Shown here piece after piece: positions 6,100-6,904 of a DNA stretch of 6,904 nucleotides. Each line of letters starts with the position of its first letter. The first letter of the stretch is position 1. The stretch is from Cyanobacteria bacterium Co-bin13. Lineage in GTDB: Bacteria; Cyanobacteriota; Cyanobacteriia; Phormidesmidales; Phormidesmidaceae. A program made the translations under genes and the position numbers. The stretch covers positions 1-6,904 of the forward strand of contig JACVRP010000202.1 in NCBI GenBank assembly GCA_014534385.1. Direction: 5' to 3'. The notes beneath the pieces were generated by a model. That model worked only from the letters and a program-made list of their open reading frames with translations, was not told the DNA's origin and ran no database searches.

Positions 6100-6816
6100 T
6101 TAGGGCAGCGCCGCCAGAGGCCCCTGCAGCAGCGTTGCCTGAATCTGCTGGCCGACCGCGAGAGCAAAGGGTTCATAGGGCTGAATGTCGCCCAGAGGGT
6201 CAATCGGCAGCAGCAGGCTAACCGCCACCCAGGGCATGCGACGACCGCTGCGCCACTGCGCCCCCTGATCAGCCCAGAACCAGCGATTGGGCGAAAAGTT
6301 CCCGCCTGTGGGCCAGGCGTACCACTGCAGCACAGCAAAGGTCTGCTGCTGGTTCCAGCCGCGTGAAAAGCGGGCCTTGACCACAACCGGCTGCCCCTGG
6401 GGAGACTCCACCGTGAAGCGAACTGTGCGATGAGAATCACTGGTCCACTCCTGCGCCCCGGCCAGATCGACCCATTCTAGCGCCGGCTGATTGCTGTGAT
6501 CGGGCTGGGGCCGCAGCAGCACCGCCATCTGCTGCACCGAGGGAGTCTGAGCCGGGTTTGACTGGGCGACATACTCACTCAGAAGCCAGTCATTGCGGTT
6601 AATCGGCACCGCATGATGTCCCTTAGAAGTCCATCCGGGCAGCTCCAGGCCCTCCTGCCTCAAAACTCTCAAAGCCTGAATCTGCGCCACCTGGGGCGGC
6701 TGCATCCAAGCCCCCCCGCTGAGCAGGTTGGGGGCTGCGAAAGCTGCGATCGCAGCCAGGCTCACAACCAGCAGGATCTTGAGCCAGTGATGGAGGGTTT
6801 TGTCGGGGAAGGGCAT
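6100..6816 (-). CDS. Cyanoexosortase (probably type B) system-associated protein
   Basis: 238 aa, TAA stop. Proteins of this kind are encoded beside cyanobacterial exosortases, membrane transpeptidase-like enzymes thought to process PEP-CTERM sorting signals; they are the counterpart of EpsI. Their molecular function is not established. Seen here: a short basic N-terminus with one transmembrane helix or uncleaved signal anchor (about 12-29), then an extracytoplasmic domain with LPGW (59-62), EWVDL (114-118), a Trp-rich core at about 149-188 (SRGWNQQQTFAVLQWYAWP, then NRWFWADQGAQW) and PWVAVSLLLPIDPLGDI (195-211). I assign type B from overall resemblance to the cyanoexosortase B-associated family rather than from any alignment. 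The ATG lies at the edge of a C-rich repeat without a Shine-Dalgarno, and the frame stays open to the window edge, so the N-terminus is less certain than the rest. It is 176 nt upstream of the wza-like gene. Confidence 0.8.
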   Translation of the reverse strand: MPFPDKTLHHWLKILLVVSLAAIAAFAAPNLLSGGAWMQPPQVAQIQALRVLRQEGLELPGWTSKGHHAVPINRNDWLLSEYVAQSNPAQTPSVQQMAVLLRPQPDHSNQPALEWVDLAGAQEWTSDSHRTVRFTVESPQGQPVVVKARFSRGWNQQQTFAVLQWYAWPTGGNFSPNRWFWADQGAQWRSGRRMPWVAVSLLLPIDPLGDIQPYEPFALAVGQQIQATLLQGPLAALP

Positions 6817-6904
6817 GGGGAGGGGAGATGGGGAGCAGGGGAGTGGGGGGGCAGAGGGGCAGAGGGGCAGGGGGGAGTGGAGGAGGGTTTGAGGAGGCAG
6901 GGAG
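6817..6904. repeat. G-rich polypurine (C-rich on minus strand) low-complexity tract
   Basis: The plus strand is almost all purine, with G-runs of four or more at 6817-6820, 6822-6825, 6830-6833, 6838-6841, 6845-6851, 6856-6859, 6864-6867 and 6870-6875. CAGAGGGG occurs twice in tandem (6852-6859, 6860-6867), followed by a degenerate copy. On the minus strand it reads as CCCCATCTCCCC / CCCCACTCCCC units, resembling the short tandem C-rich repeats known between genes of filamentous cyanobacteria. It occupies the whole visible leader of the exosortase-associated gene and runs to the window edge, so its full length is unknown. Confidence 0.8.

Noticed and set aside
5914..6366. Plus-strand 150-aa frame spanning the wza upstream gap
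   Set aside because: Its second half is antisense to the exosortase-associated gene and its composition is not protein-like. The minus-strand genes on both sides are well supported.

Overview
This window looks like chromosomal DNA from a GC-rich cyanobacterium, possibly a filamentous Leptolyngbya/Nodosilinea-type lineage (the genus-level guess is inference). The evidence is seven HIP1 octamers (GCGATCGC), a Ycf54 gene (found only in oxygenic phototrophs), a cyanoexosortase-associated protein, and a C-rich low-complexity tract of the kind seen between cyanobacterial genes. All six supported genes lie on the minus strand, so transcription runs right to left.

In transcription order, from the right edge: (i) 6817-6904 is a polypurine (G-rich on +) low-complexity repeat forming the whole visible leader of the next gene. 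(ii) 6100-6816 encodes a membrane-anchored protein of the cyanoexosortase (probably type B) system. (iii) 4631-5923 encodes a Wza-type outer-membrane polysaccharide export protein. (iv) 2340-4553 encodes a Wzc-type polysaccharide co-polymerase / BY-kinase-like protein. (v) 1541-2263 is pdxJ, pyridoxine 5'-phosphate synthase. (vi) 1156-1485 is ycf54, the accessory subunit of the Mg-protoporphyrin IX monomethyl ester cyclase. (vii) 224-1003 encodes an exported hypothetical protein with two SPOR-like lobes joined by an Ala/Gly/Asn/Pro linker. The left end (1-223) holds no supportable gene, only a three-armed inverted-repeat cluster at 120-174.

The right half is an envelope-polysaccharide module. 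The Wzc-like inner-membrane protein and the Wza-like outer-membrane channel would form a trans-envelope export path. The exosortase-associated protein links this to sorting of PEP-CTERM proteins, a pairing known from exopolysaccharide loci; the exosortase itself should lie just beyond the right edge. The left half is housekeeping: vitamin B6 and chlorophyll synthesis in a tight pdxJ-ycf54 pair. No clear intrinsic terminator separates the two halves, so readthrough is possible. Candidate promoters are visible before the SPOR-like gene (best match), wza and pdxJ (weak).

I see no clearly undescribed multi-gene system. The points most worth checking are: the kinase part of the Wzc-like protein, whose nucleotide-site and oligomerisation motifs are altered and whose tail lacks tyrosines; the start of the exosortase-associated gene, whose ATG lies inside a G-quadruplex-prone repeat without a Shine-Dalgarno; and the mutually exclusive hairpins at 120-174.
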